In this document: piece after piece, positions 31,486 to 42,812 of the stretch
Layout: the number at the start of each line of letters is the position of its first letter
Position numbering within the stretch: the first letter of the stretch is position 1
Assembly (NCBI GenBank): GCA_030180135.1
Contig: CM058240.1
Span: 75,759,581 to 75,823,580, forward strand
Direction of reading: 5' to 3'
DNA from: Orychophragmus violaceus
Lineage: Eukaryota > Streptophyta > Magnoliopsida > Brassicales > Brassicaceae
DNA: 64,000 nucleotides
Translations under genes and position numbers: made by a program
Notes under the pieces: generated by a model
Told to the model about the DNA's origin: nothing
The model's input: the letters and a program-made list of their open reading frames with translations, nothing else
Database searches by the model: none

Positions 31486-34400
31486 ATCTCCCACTTGTAC
31501 TGGAATCTCTGTATTCATAATCCTTTTGTCACAATATCTCGATTAGTCATAAGGCAAGATTGGTGTCATCCTTATAAAGCCTAATCTTGTTCATCGGACT
31601 CTGATTTGATACTGACAATCCAAACGACTCGGGAAAGTCCGTTTGAGCATGGTCATGCATTTTCCAGTATTCAAATCTCCGATTGGCCTAGAGATATTCA
31701 CTCCATTTATATTGGAGGGACAAATCCCGTCTTGTTCCATCACTGTAAACTACTCATTTCGTAATACACCCAAACAAGGTCCTTATAGCTATCACATAAC
31801 GATAGCGTTAGACAATGATCAAAGTGCATCATTCCATGTGCAGTCACATGCATGCGAACTCAGGTCTAAGGACTATACTCTATAGTCGTAGTAAGAATCT
31901 CTTATGACACATATATAAATATCCTGAAGAGTTCTTATAAGCGGGTCTTGTCCGGTCGTATGTACCCCACATACACCTATGTACTGACTTCGATGCCGCG
32001 CATCTATGACACACTGAGACTTTGTCATAAGTCACATACCAATCCAGTCTCACACGGTTGTTGGTGTTCCAATTTCAACAACCTTCGACTAGGGACAGGA
32101 TGATATAATCCATCTATCAAATATAGGGTCTCATGATCAAGCTAAATGACTTTGATGACTCAAGATCAAGTCACTTACTTCGATGACCTATAAAATGGTT
32201 TATATCACTTTGGAACGATTATTTCATCACAGTTAAAATAATCTTGAAATAATAATTTCATTAAACATAAGAATGTTTTACAAGAACATATCAAATAACT
32301 AAATAAAGCCCTTTATTAACTCCCACTGAAATTAAGACTACATCTTAATTTCACTTATCCTACAGCAACAGTCCGCGACTCGTGCTTAGGCCTAAGGAGT
32401 GGCTTCGTTAATAGATTAGCAACGTTCTCACTTGCTGATCTACTTAACTTCTCTGTCATTTATCTCACGGAATAGGTTATACCTATCCTCAAGGTGTTTG
32501 GACCTCTGATGTGCAGCTAGTCTCATCTATGCTGGGAATCACATCAAGTTCAGTGACGAACTCTTCTTTCCAAACAACCTCTTTCGCCGCTTCCCAAGCT
32601 GCGAAATGTTCAGCTTAAGTCATGGAGTCAGCAACAGTGCCTTGCACCGCCAGATAGACACAAGATATAACCGGACTGTGACCGGAAATCATCTTTGTCT
32701 ATTGGAAACTTGCCTTTCAGACTCTACCGACTTGTAGCACCTCACTTTCTCCGTAAATCAAGAACTTATCCTAAGTATTTCTCAAATACTTTAGGACATT
32801 CTTTACGGCAATCCAGTGATTCTTTGCTGGATTTGACTGGTCTTTACTTGTCTTGCTTAACATTAAAGCAACATCAAACAAGTACATTTCATGGCATACA
32901 TGATAGATCCAATTGCCGACGCATATGGAATCTTATCCATGCATTTAAGCTCAGCAGTTATCGTAGGACACTGTGTCTTGCTTAACGTAATGCCATGTGA
33001 CATTGGCATAAAACCCTTCTTGGAATGCTGAAAACGTGTAGGACTTTGTCGGGATAAGAATCCTGACTTTGTCCTACCAGCTCTTTCGGATCTTTATCTT
33101 TAGATCCAAAATCCAAGAACTACGTGGTTTTACCCATGTCAATCATAAAACCAACTCCCAAGCCAGTCCTTTACCGACTGCAGCATTGGGACGCTATATC
33201 CGAGAATCAGTATGTCATCGACATACATTATGAGAAATGCAATATTGCTCCCACTTATCTATTAGTAAACGCACAGTTCCATTTCGTTCCTGTTCAAGTC
33301 AAAACCTTGACTATTTCAACAGAACGAAGATTCCAACTCCGATATGTTTGCTTCCATCCATAAATGGATCGATGAAGTTAACTTACACAAAGTGTATATT
33401 TTCGGAGTCCGGGCTCACTTTCGCTTATTTGAATTTCGCAGATTAGTCGCTTTCAATGATCATCAGATCATGCGAACTTTCAATGATCATCAGGTTCAAC
33501 TAATGACGAGAAATCACTCTCGGATTAGTGACTGATTCATTCATGTCTGCGAACTTCAGGCTCCACAGGTGTAGATTCTACAGAAATCTGTAAATCCTTC
33601 CGCTGCTCTCCCTCAATAGGTTAAGCAGCCTCCTGTATTTCTCGAATTTCTTCGAGTTATACTTTTACTCCCACTGTTCTTCTTGGAAAGTAACCTCCCT
33701 TCTTAGAAAACAGAATGGGCGTAAAAGTAACAAGCCTTGGTTTCCCTAGGATAACCAGCGAAGTAGCACAACTACAAATACTCAGTAAAGACGAATTTGG
33801 ATCGATTCCAATCCACATTTACGTGGTGTCTTTCAACTGATATTGGTGGAACCTTTTCAGCGTAAACTTAGATATTTCTAGAGCGTTATTCTTAAATAAT
33901 ATCATGGAAGATTCGTGTGACTCATCTTTAATCATTTCTAATAAGATCTGATTCTTTCTCACAGAAACACCTTCAGGTTTTCAGGAGAAATGAGCTGTGA
34001 AACGATTTCACACTCATTCAGATGATCACACCATCAATGACTTAAGTATTCTCACTCGTGATCTGATCCAGAGTCTTAATACTTCTGTCATTCAGATCCT
34101 ATACTTCATTCTGGAACTCTTTCGACCATGTCAAAGAATTCCGACTTGTGTCTCATCAAATGAACACAGTCTTACTCACTGAAGTAATCAGTAGAGACAA
34201 TGAAGTACAGGAAATTTTCTCTGGCATTACTGCTCATTGGGCCACATACATGAGCATGTTCCAGGTCCAATAAGCCTTTGGGCCTTTCTCTAGCTCTGCT
34301 AAGATAGGCCCTTTGCCTTTTGGTCCAGTAAGCAGAATTCAAGTCTCATAAGATATCGTATCAAATGAGCCCAACAGTCCATAACTATGGGATTTCTGAA

Positions 34401-34902
34401 TCCGACTTACTCTATGTGACCAAGACTTTTATGCCAAGAAAAATCAGGTTTAATTCATCAGATTTAAACCAATTCGGTATTTATGTTACATTTAGGCACT
34501 CTTTGGTTTAAGATATAAACCCCATTCCTTGAATAGGGTGCTACAATTAATATTTCATTAAGATCAAAAGAACAAAACTTGTCTTTTATCAAAATGAAAA
34601 ACATTCAAATTCTTACAAGAAAATGAAAGACAACTCTGCTTAAAGCAGGTACATTGTAGCAATTACTTAATAAAACCAAGCCTCGAAGGCATCTATAAGT
34701 GAAAATCCTACGGCTGAGGCAGCGTCCATAGCTCCTTCCAGACATGTAGATCCACTTGTCCTTCCTTCAACGTTCTACTGTTGCTTAGGCTCTGCATATT
34801 ATCACAAATATCAGTGCCACAACCAGTATCCAATACCTTTAAGGTAGAACTTGAAGTAATAACATGAATACCTGAGGAAGTAGTCGCATACATCAACTTC
34901 AA
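31486..34902 (-). pseudogene. Decayed pol of the nested copia
   Basis: Traceable on the - strand but full of stops and frameshifts. Protease start VLDTGCGTDICDNMQSLSNS at 34708-34902. Integrase traces include FQNEV near 34115 and the linker with ESTPVEPEVR-like sequence near 33560. The RNase H end, HLEDRYNLFREINDREVK then NVANLLTKPL, lies near 32400-32500. No open frame exceeds about 100 codons. No catalytic reverse transcriptase box could be read cleanly. Confidence 0.8.
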
Positions 34903-34914
34903 CTCCTCATCATC

Positions 34915-35727
34915 TTATATGAATTTAATGCAATCTCTCTTCCAATGCCCTGTCTCCTTACAGTAGCAGCACTTACCAACGTAAGAGGTATCTGACTCGG
35001 GCTCAGAAGACACACGCTTGCCATGATTCAAAATCTGGACAACTTTGCCTTCACCCTTGTCAGCATTAGGTTTATTAAACCTACCCTTCTCATTCATGAG
35101 ATTATTCAGGGTACTCTTCACGTTTGGCTCAACTGTTTTGAGCATATCATGCAGTTCAGTCAGCGTCTTCGTTAAGCCTTTCTTGATATAGTTCCTTCTG
35201 AACTTATCATAGCTTGACGGCAGTGACTGCATAATGATCTCAGTTGCCAATTCTTGGCTAATTGGATAATCCAGTTTCCTCAGGTTATCAATGTAACCCA
35301 TCATTTTACTGACATGAGGACTCACTGGATGATCATTTGGTAGCTTGCAGCTAGTGAGAGACTTAACCAACCGGTATCTCTCCACTCTTATCTGCTCCTG
35401 AAATTTCAATTTCAGGCTGCTGATCATCTCTATTGGCGACTCCATGTTCTCATATTGCTTCCGCAAGTCTGAGTCCATGGTAGCCAATATCAGACCACGC
35501 ACATCTACCGCATCATTATAATGCTTATTCCAAGCATCATATACTGCATGAGAAGCATTGGACCCGATCCTCACGGGGAGAGCTCTCTCAAGGACATAGT
35601 CCTTTCTCTCCTGTCTGAGAACTAGCCTCAGGTTCCGCGACCAAGTCAAGAAATTTGATCCGTTCAGCTTGTCCATCTCAAGGACAGACCGGATCGAGAA
35701 AGTGTTTTGATTGTTTGTGCTAGTCAT
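34915..35727 (-). CDS. Intact gag of the nested copia
   Basis: A 270-codon open frame from ATG at 35725-35727 to a TAA at 34915-34917. UBN2-type capsid (SVLEMDKLNGSNFLTWSRNL near residue 14; VDVRGLILATMDSDLRKQYE) and a terminal zinc knuckle CCYCKETGHWKRDC. It ends six residues after the knuckle, where complete relatives continue into protease. Gag is the only open frame of this element, although the element moved recently. Either gag is supplied in cis while pol comes from a partner, or its frame survives by chance. An identical-lineage gag at 1674 supports the start. Confidence 0.85.
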   Translation of the reverse strand: MTSTNNQNTFSIRSVLEMDKLNGSNFLTWSRNLRLVLRQERKDYVLERALPVRIGSNASHAVYDAWNKHYNDAVDVRGLILATMDSDLRKQYENMESPIEMISSLKLKFQEQIRVERYRLVKSLTSCKLPNDHPVSPHVSKMMGYIDNLRKLDYPISQELATEIIMQSLPSSYDKFRRNYIKKGLTKTLTELHDMLKTVEPNVKSTLNNLMNEKGRFNKPNADKGEGKVVQILNHGKRVSSEPESDTSYVGKCCYCKETGHWKRDCIKFI

Positions 35728-36895
35728 ACATGAAAATTAAGATAAAAGGATTTTAGTTAATATGTTCAATATGATTAATCTTGTATTATACTTAATATGA
35801 TTAATCACGCATTATATTCAATAACATAAGTTACCCTCAATAGAATATAATGATTCCAAGATCCACATATAACTAAGATCAAAGTGGGCCACTGGCCATC
35901 ACCCAACCTTAGCTTATATCGGTAAGCCCTATGTCGGCTAATTATATCCGTGATATAACTCTTGGTTGTGAATCTGGGCCCGAGGCCCAATCCACTCTGA
36001 TGTCTCAAGGCCCGGGACTCCCGATGGCCTAGTCAAGAAAACCAGACTATACAGTCATGTAATCATTAATGTCTGGGACTCCCAATGACATTTATGAATC
36101 ACAAACCGTCTTATCCACGCAAAAGCAGACACCCTCACACTGTAAGGCCATGAATACAATTGAATGGGCTTCGACAGCTGACATAGCCTGGACAAGACAT
36201 CCAACGCTTGATATTATTTGAGGTTCGTAGGTTTATTAAAATTTCATTCCCAAAATAGAAGATTACTATTTCGGGAAACTTTCTATTTTTTTTTTGGAAA
36301 CCTACTATTTTGGAAACTTTCTAAAATTGGAAACTTTCTAAAAACGGAAACTTTCTAACTTTAGAAATTTCTTTAAAATCCAAAACCCGCAAATCTAGAA
36401 ACTTCTACTTTAAGAAACTTTCTAATTTCAAAATTTCGGAAACTTTAATTTAAAATCGACTTTATAATTTTATAAAATAAATTTTAAATTAATCTGAAGA
36501 AAGACTCAAATAATTGGCCCAATTGTTTTAACTTCTTGGCCCGAGGCCCAAGAATTGGTCCATGTCCAAGACATGACCCAATTGTCCAATTAAATGACAT
36601 AACCGGTCTGGTTCACTAAAATTGATCTAACCAAATTTTAATTACTACGATGACCACAATTGTCAACCGGTTATTTACTAAACCGGATTTTCTCAATTTA
36701 TTTGGTCCAACCAAATCAAATTAGAAAATCCTGGTTTAGGCACAAAATCCAATATTTCGACTTTGGATTTCTTATCCCGGTTTAACCAGAATTTAATAAA
36801 ATTATTAAATCTGTTTATTAAACCGAGACGTTTAATTTTTAATAAAATTTTAAACCGAACCGAACCGAATTGGTCACAAACCAATCATGGTTGTG
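35728..36895 (-). other. Leader of the nested copia, AT-rich part
   Basis: Non-coding. Around 36260-36430 the phrase GGAAACTTTCTA recurs with variants (CTATTTTGGAAACTTTCTAA and similar), a short diverged tandem repeat. 36470-36890 is rich in AACCGG-type words. Confidence 0.6.
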
Positions 36896-37262
36896 ACCTA
36901 GCTTCTCGATCACCATGCCCAGCCGCAAACCGTGCGCCAACGATCCGAGATCGAGACGATGCCCAGCTGCGGACGGGACGATGCATCGCGGGCTGGCCGG
37001 TCGTGCGTCATGCGATCGTCGAGCGATCGAGACGCGGGACGACGCTGGACGATCGGGACGATGCTGGACGATCGACCGCGATCGTTTGATCGATCCGCTC
37101 GGTCATCCTTGCACGATCATCACGGATCGGGACGACTCTCGAGACTGCCGGGACACGATCACCGTGTGATCCACTCGGCCGATCGATCTTCGTCTCGCGG
37201 TCGGATGATCACGCGACTCGATCCTTTAGCGATCGGTCCGTGCATCATCAAACCGACGCATA
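36896..37262. repeat. GC- and CGATC-rich patch in the nested copia leader
   Basis: About 365 bases with many CGATC/GATCG words (GGACGATC, GATCGGGACG, CGATCGATC). It is strikingly GC- and CpG-rich inside an AT-rich element. Short open stretches in two frames reflect composition and are not called genes. Confidence 0.7.
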
Positions 37263-37420
37263 CCAAGTCAATATAGCTTGGTTTTGCGATTTCAAATATG
37301 TTTAGGTTTCAATTCCTTGTTGCTTAAGTGATTTCTCTTATCAGTAGTTGATTCAAAACACCTTTTAAACAAGAAAAACAATCCTAAACGAGATTCTAAA
37401 CAAGAAAACCAGAACCAATA

Positions 37421-37433
37421 GCTCTGATACCAC
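37421..37433 (-). other. Primer binding site of the nested copia (tRNA-iMet)
   Basis: On the - strand TGGTATCAGAGC, one base after the LTR end; a perfect match to the common plant copia site. Confidence 0.88.
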
Positions 37434-38071
37434 TGAAGGATGTTTTGGTTGTTAATCCTGATTCAATTCACAGATTCAACAGCTCCTAAACATGCGGATC
37501 TAGGTTCTCTTGAATAGAAACATTATGATCTCACCTTATACCTGTTTATGCAGCGGAAAGAGAAGGTATATCAGAGATCAGAGAGCCACCAAGTGATAAC
37601 TCCTCCAGAGGTTCACACACGCACACCAAGCAGGAAGAGAGGCTGCTAGACCAAGGGAGAGGAGGCGCAGAGAGAGAGAGAGTTGGCGCAGGGAGGCTAG
37701 GGTTGGGGAGAAAGAGATTTGGGTTTTAGTTTATAAAACCCTTCTCTTTCCCTTTTGGGCTTTTGGGCCCAAATACCAATCTGATTAAATCCCTTGGATT
37801 TAATCAGACCCATTAATCTCTCTCTAAGTACGACAAATGCCTGGCACTTTTACCGTACTTCTGCTAAGCCGTTCCTTCACATTTTCCTGTTAGCTTAGGC
37901 GTGTGACCCATATGGGATCATATAATAAAGGCAATAAGTCCAAGACTTATAGATCATGAGCGGACTCTAGCAAGCCATCATGATCCCCAGTATTATATGA
38001 CTTATGTCTGATCATTGACATACTCTTACTTTCTAGAGACAGTACCGAGATTACTGGACATAATTCCAACA
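37434..38071 (-). repeat. 5' LTR of the nested copia
   Basis: 638 bp. On the element strand it begins TGTTGGAATTATGTCC and ends AACATCCTTCA. Confidence 0.95.
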
Positions 38072-38076
38072 ATACC

Positions 38077-41000
38077 TTCTATGTGGACACATTGGGTGAT
38101 TTGGCCACCGAGTATTTTTACCTATCACATGTTGAGGACCCACTAGAAAGGGCTTTACTGAGCTCTATATTGGAGTTGGAGTACCTGCAGGACGAGCCAA
38201 CAATGTGCTATACGAGGATGATGGATTCTGTTGAGTCTGCAATGCAAGTAGAAGTGTCTGACGCGACCTTGCAACGATCGACACTACCCTTGCATCGATC
38301 GTTGCAAGTCGACATAGATTGGGCAGAGGAAAAAGCTCCGAAAATAGAACTGAAACAACTCCCATCCGGGCTAAGGTACGCGTTTCTTGGACCGAAATCA
38401 ACTTATCCAGTGATTGTTAATGCTAGCTTGAACAACGCAGAGCTCACTTTACTGCTAAGCAAGCTGCGCAAGCATCGCAAGGCTCTTGGCTATTCTCTTG
38501 CTGATATTTCAGGTATCTCACCGGAGCTGTGCATGCATCGGATACATCTTGAGGATGAATCCAAGACATCTATCGAGCATCAGAGAAGACTTAATCCTAA
38601 TCTGCAGGAAGTGGTTAAAAAGGAGATTATGAAACTCCTTGATGCTGGGATTATATATCCTATCTCTGACAGTGATTGGGTGAGTCCAGTCCATGTAGTG
38701 CCTAAGAAGGGTGGAGTTACAGTTGTGAAGAATGAGAAGAACGAGCTGATACCTACTAGGACTGTGACGGGACACAGGATGTGTATAGATTATAGGAAGC
38801 TGAATGTTGCTACCAGGAAGGATCACTTTCCCTTGCCTTTTATTGATCAGATGCTTGAGAGGTTAGCCAATCATCCTTACTATTGCTTCTTCGATGGCTA
38901 CTCAGGTTTCTTTCAGATTCCCATCCATCCAGAGGATCAGGGAAAGACCACTTTCACTTGTCCATATGGGACATTTGCTTACCGTAGGATGCCTTTTGGA
39001 CTCTGCAATGCACCAGCCACTTTCCAGAGATGCATGATGTCCATATTCACAGACATGATTGAGGACTTTATGGAGGTATTCATGGATGATTTCTCAGTAT
39101 ATGGATCATCCTATAATGAATGCTTAGATAATATGTGTAAGGTTTTGACAAGATGTGAAGAAAAGCATTTAGTTCTTAATTGGGAGAAGTGTCATTTCAT
39201 GGTCAGAGATGGCATTATACTTGGACATAAAGTGTCTGAAGCAGGAATAGAGGTGGACCGTTCTAAGATCGAGTTAATGACCAACCTTCAGGCGTTTGAT
39301 TCTGTTAAGTCTATTAGAAGCTTTCTTGGACATGTTGGCTTCTATAGACGGTTCATCAAGGATTTCAGTAAGATCGCTAGGCCACTAACTGCTTTGCTAT
39401 GTAAGGATACCAAATTTGAGTTCACTGCAGATTGTCAAACTGCATTTGAACAGATCAAGCAGGCATTAGTGAGTGCTCCCATAGTTCAGCCACCGGATTG
39501 GAATCTGCCTTTTGAGGTTATGTGCGATGCAAGTGATTATGCTGTGGGAGTTGTTCTTGGGCAGAAGAAGGATAGAAAGCTTCATGCTATCTATTATGCC
39601 AGTAGGACACTGGATGATGCACAAAGGAACTATGCAACTACAGAGAAGGAGTTGTTGGCAGTTGTCTTTGCATTTGAGAAGTTTCACCCTTATCTTGTTG
39701 GCTCAAAAGTGATTGTACACACTGATCATTCAGCCCTGAAGTATCTGATGCAGAAGAAAGATGCTAAGCCAAGACTGTTGAGATGGATTCTGTTGCTTCA
39801 GGAGTTTGACATTGAAGTGAGGGATAAGAAAGGGGTTGAAAATGGAGTTGCTGACCATCTTTCAAGGATGCTGGTTGAGGAAAACGTGCCAATTAATGAC
39901 TATTTGCCTGAAGAGAACGTCAATATGGTTGGGACAATGTTTCACACAGATTTGGACAGAAACCTGCAAAACTGTCGGATTAATCGCATTGCGTCGATCG
40001 ATGCCATCTCGGCGTCGATCGATGCACCTATCGGGACAGCGACGGTCGATGCGCTCCTCTGCGACGATCGTTGCAATGCGGATGCAGATCCAGAGACTTT
40101 TACAATTCAGATTGGAGGCTACGAGTTCGAGATTAATGCTGTCACAACAACTGATCGACCATGGTATGCAGATATAGCTAACTACCTGGCTGCATAGACT
40201 GAACCAGATGATCTGAAAGGGTATGAGAAGAAGAGGTTCTTCAGAGAGCTTAGGCGATACTATTGGGATGAACCTTACCTCTATAAGCACTGTTCAGATG
40301 GCCTTTACAGAAGATGTGTTGCTGAATCAGAGGTTCCAGATATCCTATTCCATTGCCATGGATCAGATTATGCAGGACATTTTGCTACTTTTAAGACTGT
40401 GTCTAAGGTTTTGCAAGCAGGTTTCTGGTGGTCTACAATGTTTGCAGATACTCACTCCTTCATTTCTCATTGCGATGCCTGTCAGAGGAGAGGAAAAATC
40501 AGTAGGAAGCATGAGATGCCTCAGAATTTCATTCTTGAGGTTGAGGTTTTTGATTGCTGGGGCATAGACTTTATGGGTCCTTTTCCTTCATCTCATGGGA
40601 ATAAATTCATCTTGGTTGCTGTAGATTATGTGTCTAAGTGGGTAGAAGCAATAGCTAGTCCAACCAATGATTCTTCAGTAGTCATTAAGCTGTTTAAGTC
40701 CATCATATTCCCTATATTTGGAGTACCTCGGATAGTGATTAGTGATGGAGGATCTCACTTTATTAATAAGGTCTTCGAGAAGCTCCTAAGAAATCATGGA
40801 GTTCATCACCGAGTTGCTACTCCTTATCACCCTCAGACTAGTGAACAAGTCGAGGTTTCTAACAGACAGATCAAGGAGATCTTAGAGAAGACAGTTGGGA
40901 AGACAAGAAAAGATTGGGCAGCTAAGCTTGATGATGCTTTATGGGCCTACAGGACTGCATTTAAGACGCCATTAGAGACTACTCCATTTCACTTGTTGTA

Positions 41001-41451
41001 TGAAAAAGCATGTCATCTGCCAGTGGAACTTGAGCACAAAGCAGCGTGGGCTGTAAAGCAGATGAACTTTGACCTTAAATCAGCTGCAAAAAGAAGGTTG
41101 ATACAGCTTAATGAGTTGGATGAGATTAGACATATCGCCTATGAGAACTCAAAGCTGTACAAGGAGAGGACTAAGGCTTATCATGACAAGAAGATTGTTT
41201 CTAGACGGTTTGAGCCTAATGATCAGGAACTTTTATACAATTCTCGTTTGCATTTGTTTCCAGGCAAGCTGAAATCAAGATGGTCCGGTCCCTACACAAT
41301 CAAAGAAGTACGTCCATATGGAGCTGTCATTCTAGTCGGCAAGGAAGGTAATGAGTTCGCTGTAAATGGACAGAGGGTAAAACATTATTGGGCTAAGGCC
41401 GAGATTCCAAGAGGTCAGATTCTGCCTCTGGATAATGCTCCTGGTGCTTGA
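38077..41451 (+). pseudogene. Athila-like reverse transcriptase, RNase H and integrase
   Basis: Same frame as gag and protease once the nested element is ignored. Reverse transcriptase: DAGIIYPISDSDWVSPVHVV, MCIDYRKLNVATRKDHFPLP, MPFGLCNAPATFQRCM, catalytic VFMDDFSVYG. RNase H: MCDASDYAVGVVLGQK, YATTEKELLAVVFAFEKFHP. Integrase: H-H-C-C finger ending HCDACQRRGK, DFMGPFPSSHGNKFILVAVD, ISDGGSHFINK, HHRVATPYHPQTSEQVEVSN, with the D,D,E residues present. One in-frame TAG (40195-40197) between RNase H and integrase is the only break seen; otherwise about 1,120 codons are open. Between the two domains the coding sequence carries CGATCG motifs, read as ASID repeats. Confidence 0.92.
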
Positions 41452-42812
41452 AAAATCTTGTCCGTCCGGTCAAGTTATTGACCTTAAACAAGCGCTGGGT
41501 GGGAGGCAACCCACCATTAGGTACTGGTGTTTTTCTACTTAATTTTTGGTGTTTTTGTTAGGATTTTACGTTTGTTTTTGTTTCTGGTGAGTTTCTGGTT
41601 GCAGGTCTCGGACAGATTCGCAGTGCGTCGATCGACGCACTTCTGTGTCGATCGTCACAACACGATAATAATCGCATTGCAGCGATCGTTGCAGTTATAA
41701 GCAACGATCGACCATACACGAAAATCGCCAAGTAACGGTCGATGCACTTAGTGCAACGATCGATGCTTCAGCGACAGAGGTAAACCCGACAGAACTCAAC
41801 AGAACTTTAACAATTTTTCTTTCTTTTTACCGATCCTTCGCTTGACACTACTGGGGACAGTGTGTCTTAAGTGTGGGGGAGGTGCTACTGACGTTTATCT
41901 TTCTGTTTTCTTAAGAGTCAGTCCATTTTTCAAAAAAAATTTGTTTTATTGAGTCAAAATTGTTTAAGTAAGAAACTATGATTTTCTGAGAAGATTTACA
42001 AGACTTGCAGGAACTTAAGTAACCATTGGGATGAAGTTGCAGGATCTATCTCTGACTATTAGAAAACCCCATCACAGATCAACCTACTGGGAACACCCAC
42101 ATCACTTCAGGTATCAGAGGATCCTTTTACTGACTTCAACTTAATACTGACTTAGATTTCTCACCTAAGGGCTTGGTATACTCTGTGTCGGATTCCCTGT
42201 TAGTTCTGACACAGCCTGTCAACCTATCCTATTTAGTTCCCTTCTCCCCTTCTATAAAGTAAAAAAAAAAAGATAATAAACTGAGGATGAGTTAGTAACT
42301 CCGAAGTGGTCACAAGAGTGGTAGAGACCCCTATTATCTCATGTGCTATCCATGGAATGTGTCTAAAGTACACCCCATAACGGGAAGAACACTGATAAAA
42401 AAAATAAAATGATACCCAAAGTGGGAAAAATCAGTTGTTAAAGAAGGGAAAGAGAAGAAAGGGACTAGAGAAAGATAGTATGGTGGTCTAGAGCTGATAA
42501 GGTAAGAATCCATGTGCCCTTTGATCGATACTCCTTAGGTGAGACCGCACTTAAATACTTGCAGAAGCCAGTAGGGAGAATTTGAATGCTTGAATGTGAT
42601 TGTGGAGTTTACTTAGGACAGTTGCTAAGTGTGGGGGAAGTACATTGTGGTCTTGATATCCTGTGATTGATTCTTTCAGTGGTTTACTAAGGGGAATCTG
42701 AGTATTGTAGCTTCTAGGATGAAATGAGTTTCTGAAGAGTTTTCAAACCTCTTCACCAAGCTTTAGTTCTCTATTTTGCTTGAGGGCAAGCAAAGGCTAA
42801 GTGTGGGGGAGT
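41452..42812 (+). other. 3' internal region of the Athila-like element
   Basis: Non-coding, no envelope-like frame. 41625-41775 holds a cluster of six or so CGATCG-type motifs. The purine tract AAGTGTGGGGGA occurs near 41870, 42620 and just before the 3' LTR (42800-42811); the last is the functional polypurine tract. Confidence 0.75.

Larger units (their letters stand above)
30848..38071 (-). mobile_element. Nested Ty1/copia element, young but coding-dead
   Basis: Flanked by ATACC (30843-30847 and 38072-38076). LTRs of 638 bp are identical except for one base by hand comparison. On the - strand: LTR (37434-38071), tRNA-iMet site (37421-37432), a long leader with a GC-rich patch, gag, protease start, a full-length but stop-riddled pol, purine tract (CAAGTGGGAGAT), LTR (30848-31485). 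It belongs to the same copia lineage as the element at 1-6694. Since the two LTRs are copied from one RNA at insertion, the insertion is recent while pol was already dead; its proteins must have come from elsewhere. Confidence 0.95.

Noticed and set aside
31643..34182. Short + strand open stretches across the nested copia
   Set aside because: They are antisense to the decayed pol and match nothing I recognise.
36260..36430. GGAAACTTTCTA repeats as a CRISPR-like array
   Set aside because: Repeats are short, variable and without regular spacers, in a plant retrotransposon leader.
36763..37276. Arg/Asp-rich open stretches in the GC-rich patch
   Set aside because: Overlapping frames with the same skewed composition and no domain; explained by the CGATC-rich sequence.
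41452..42812. Envelope-like gene after integrase, as in some Athila elements
   Set aside because: No frame of useful length, no signal peptide or membrane segment seen.
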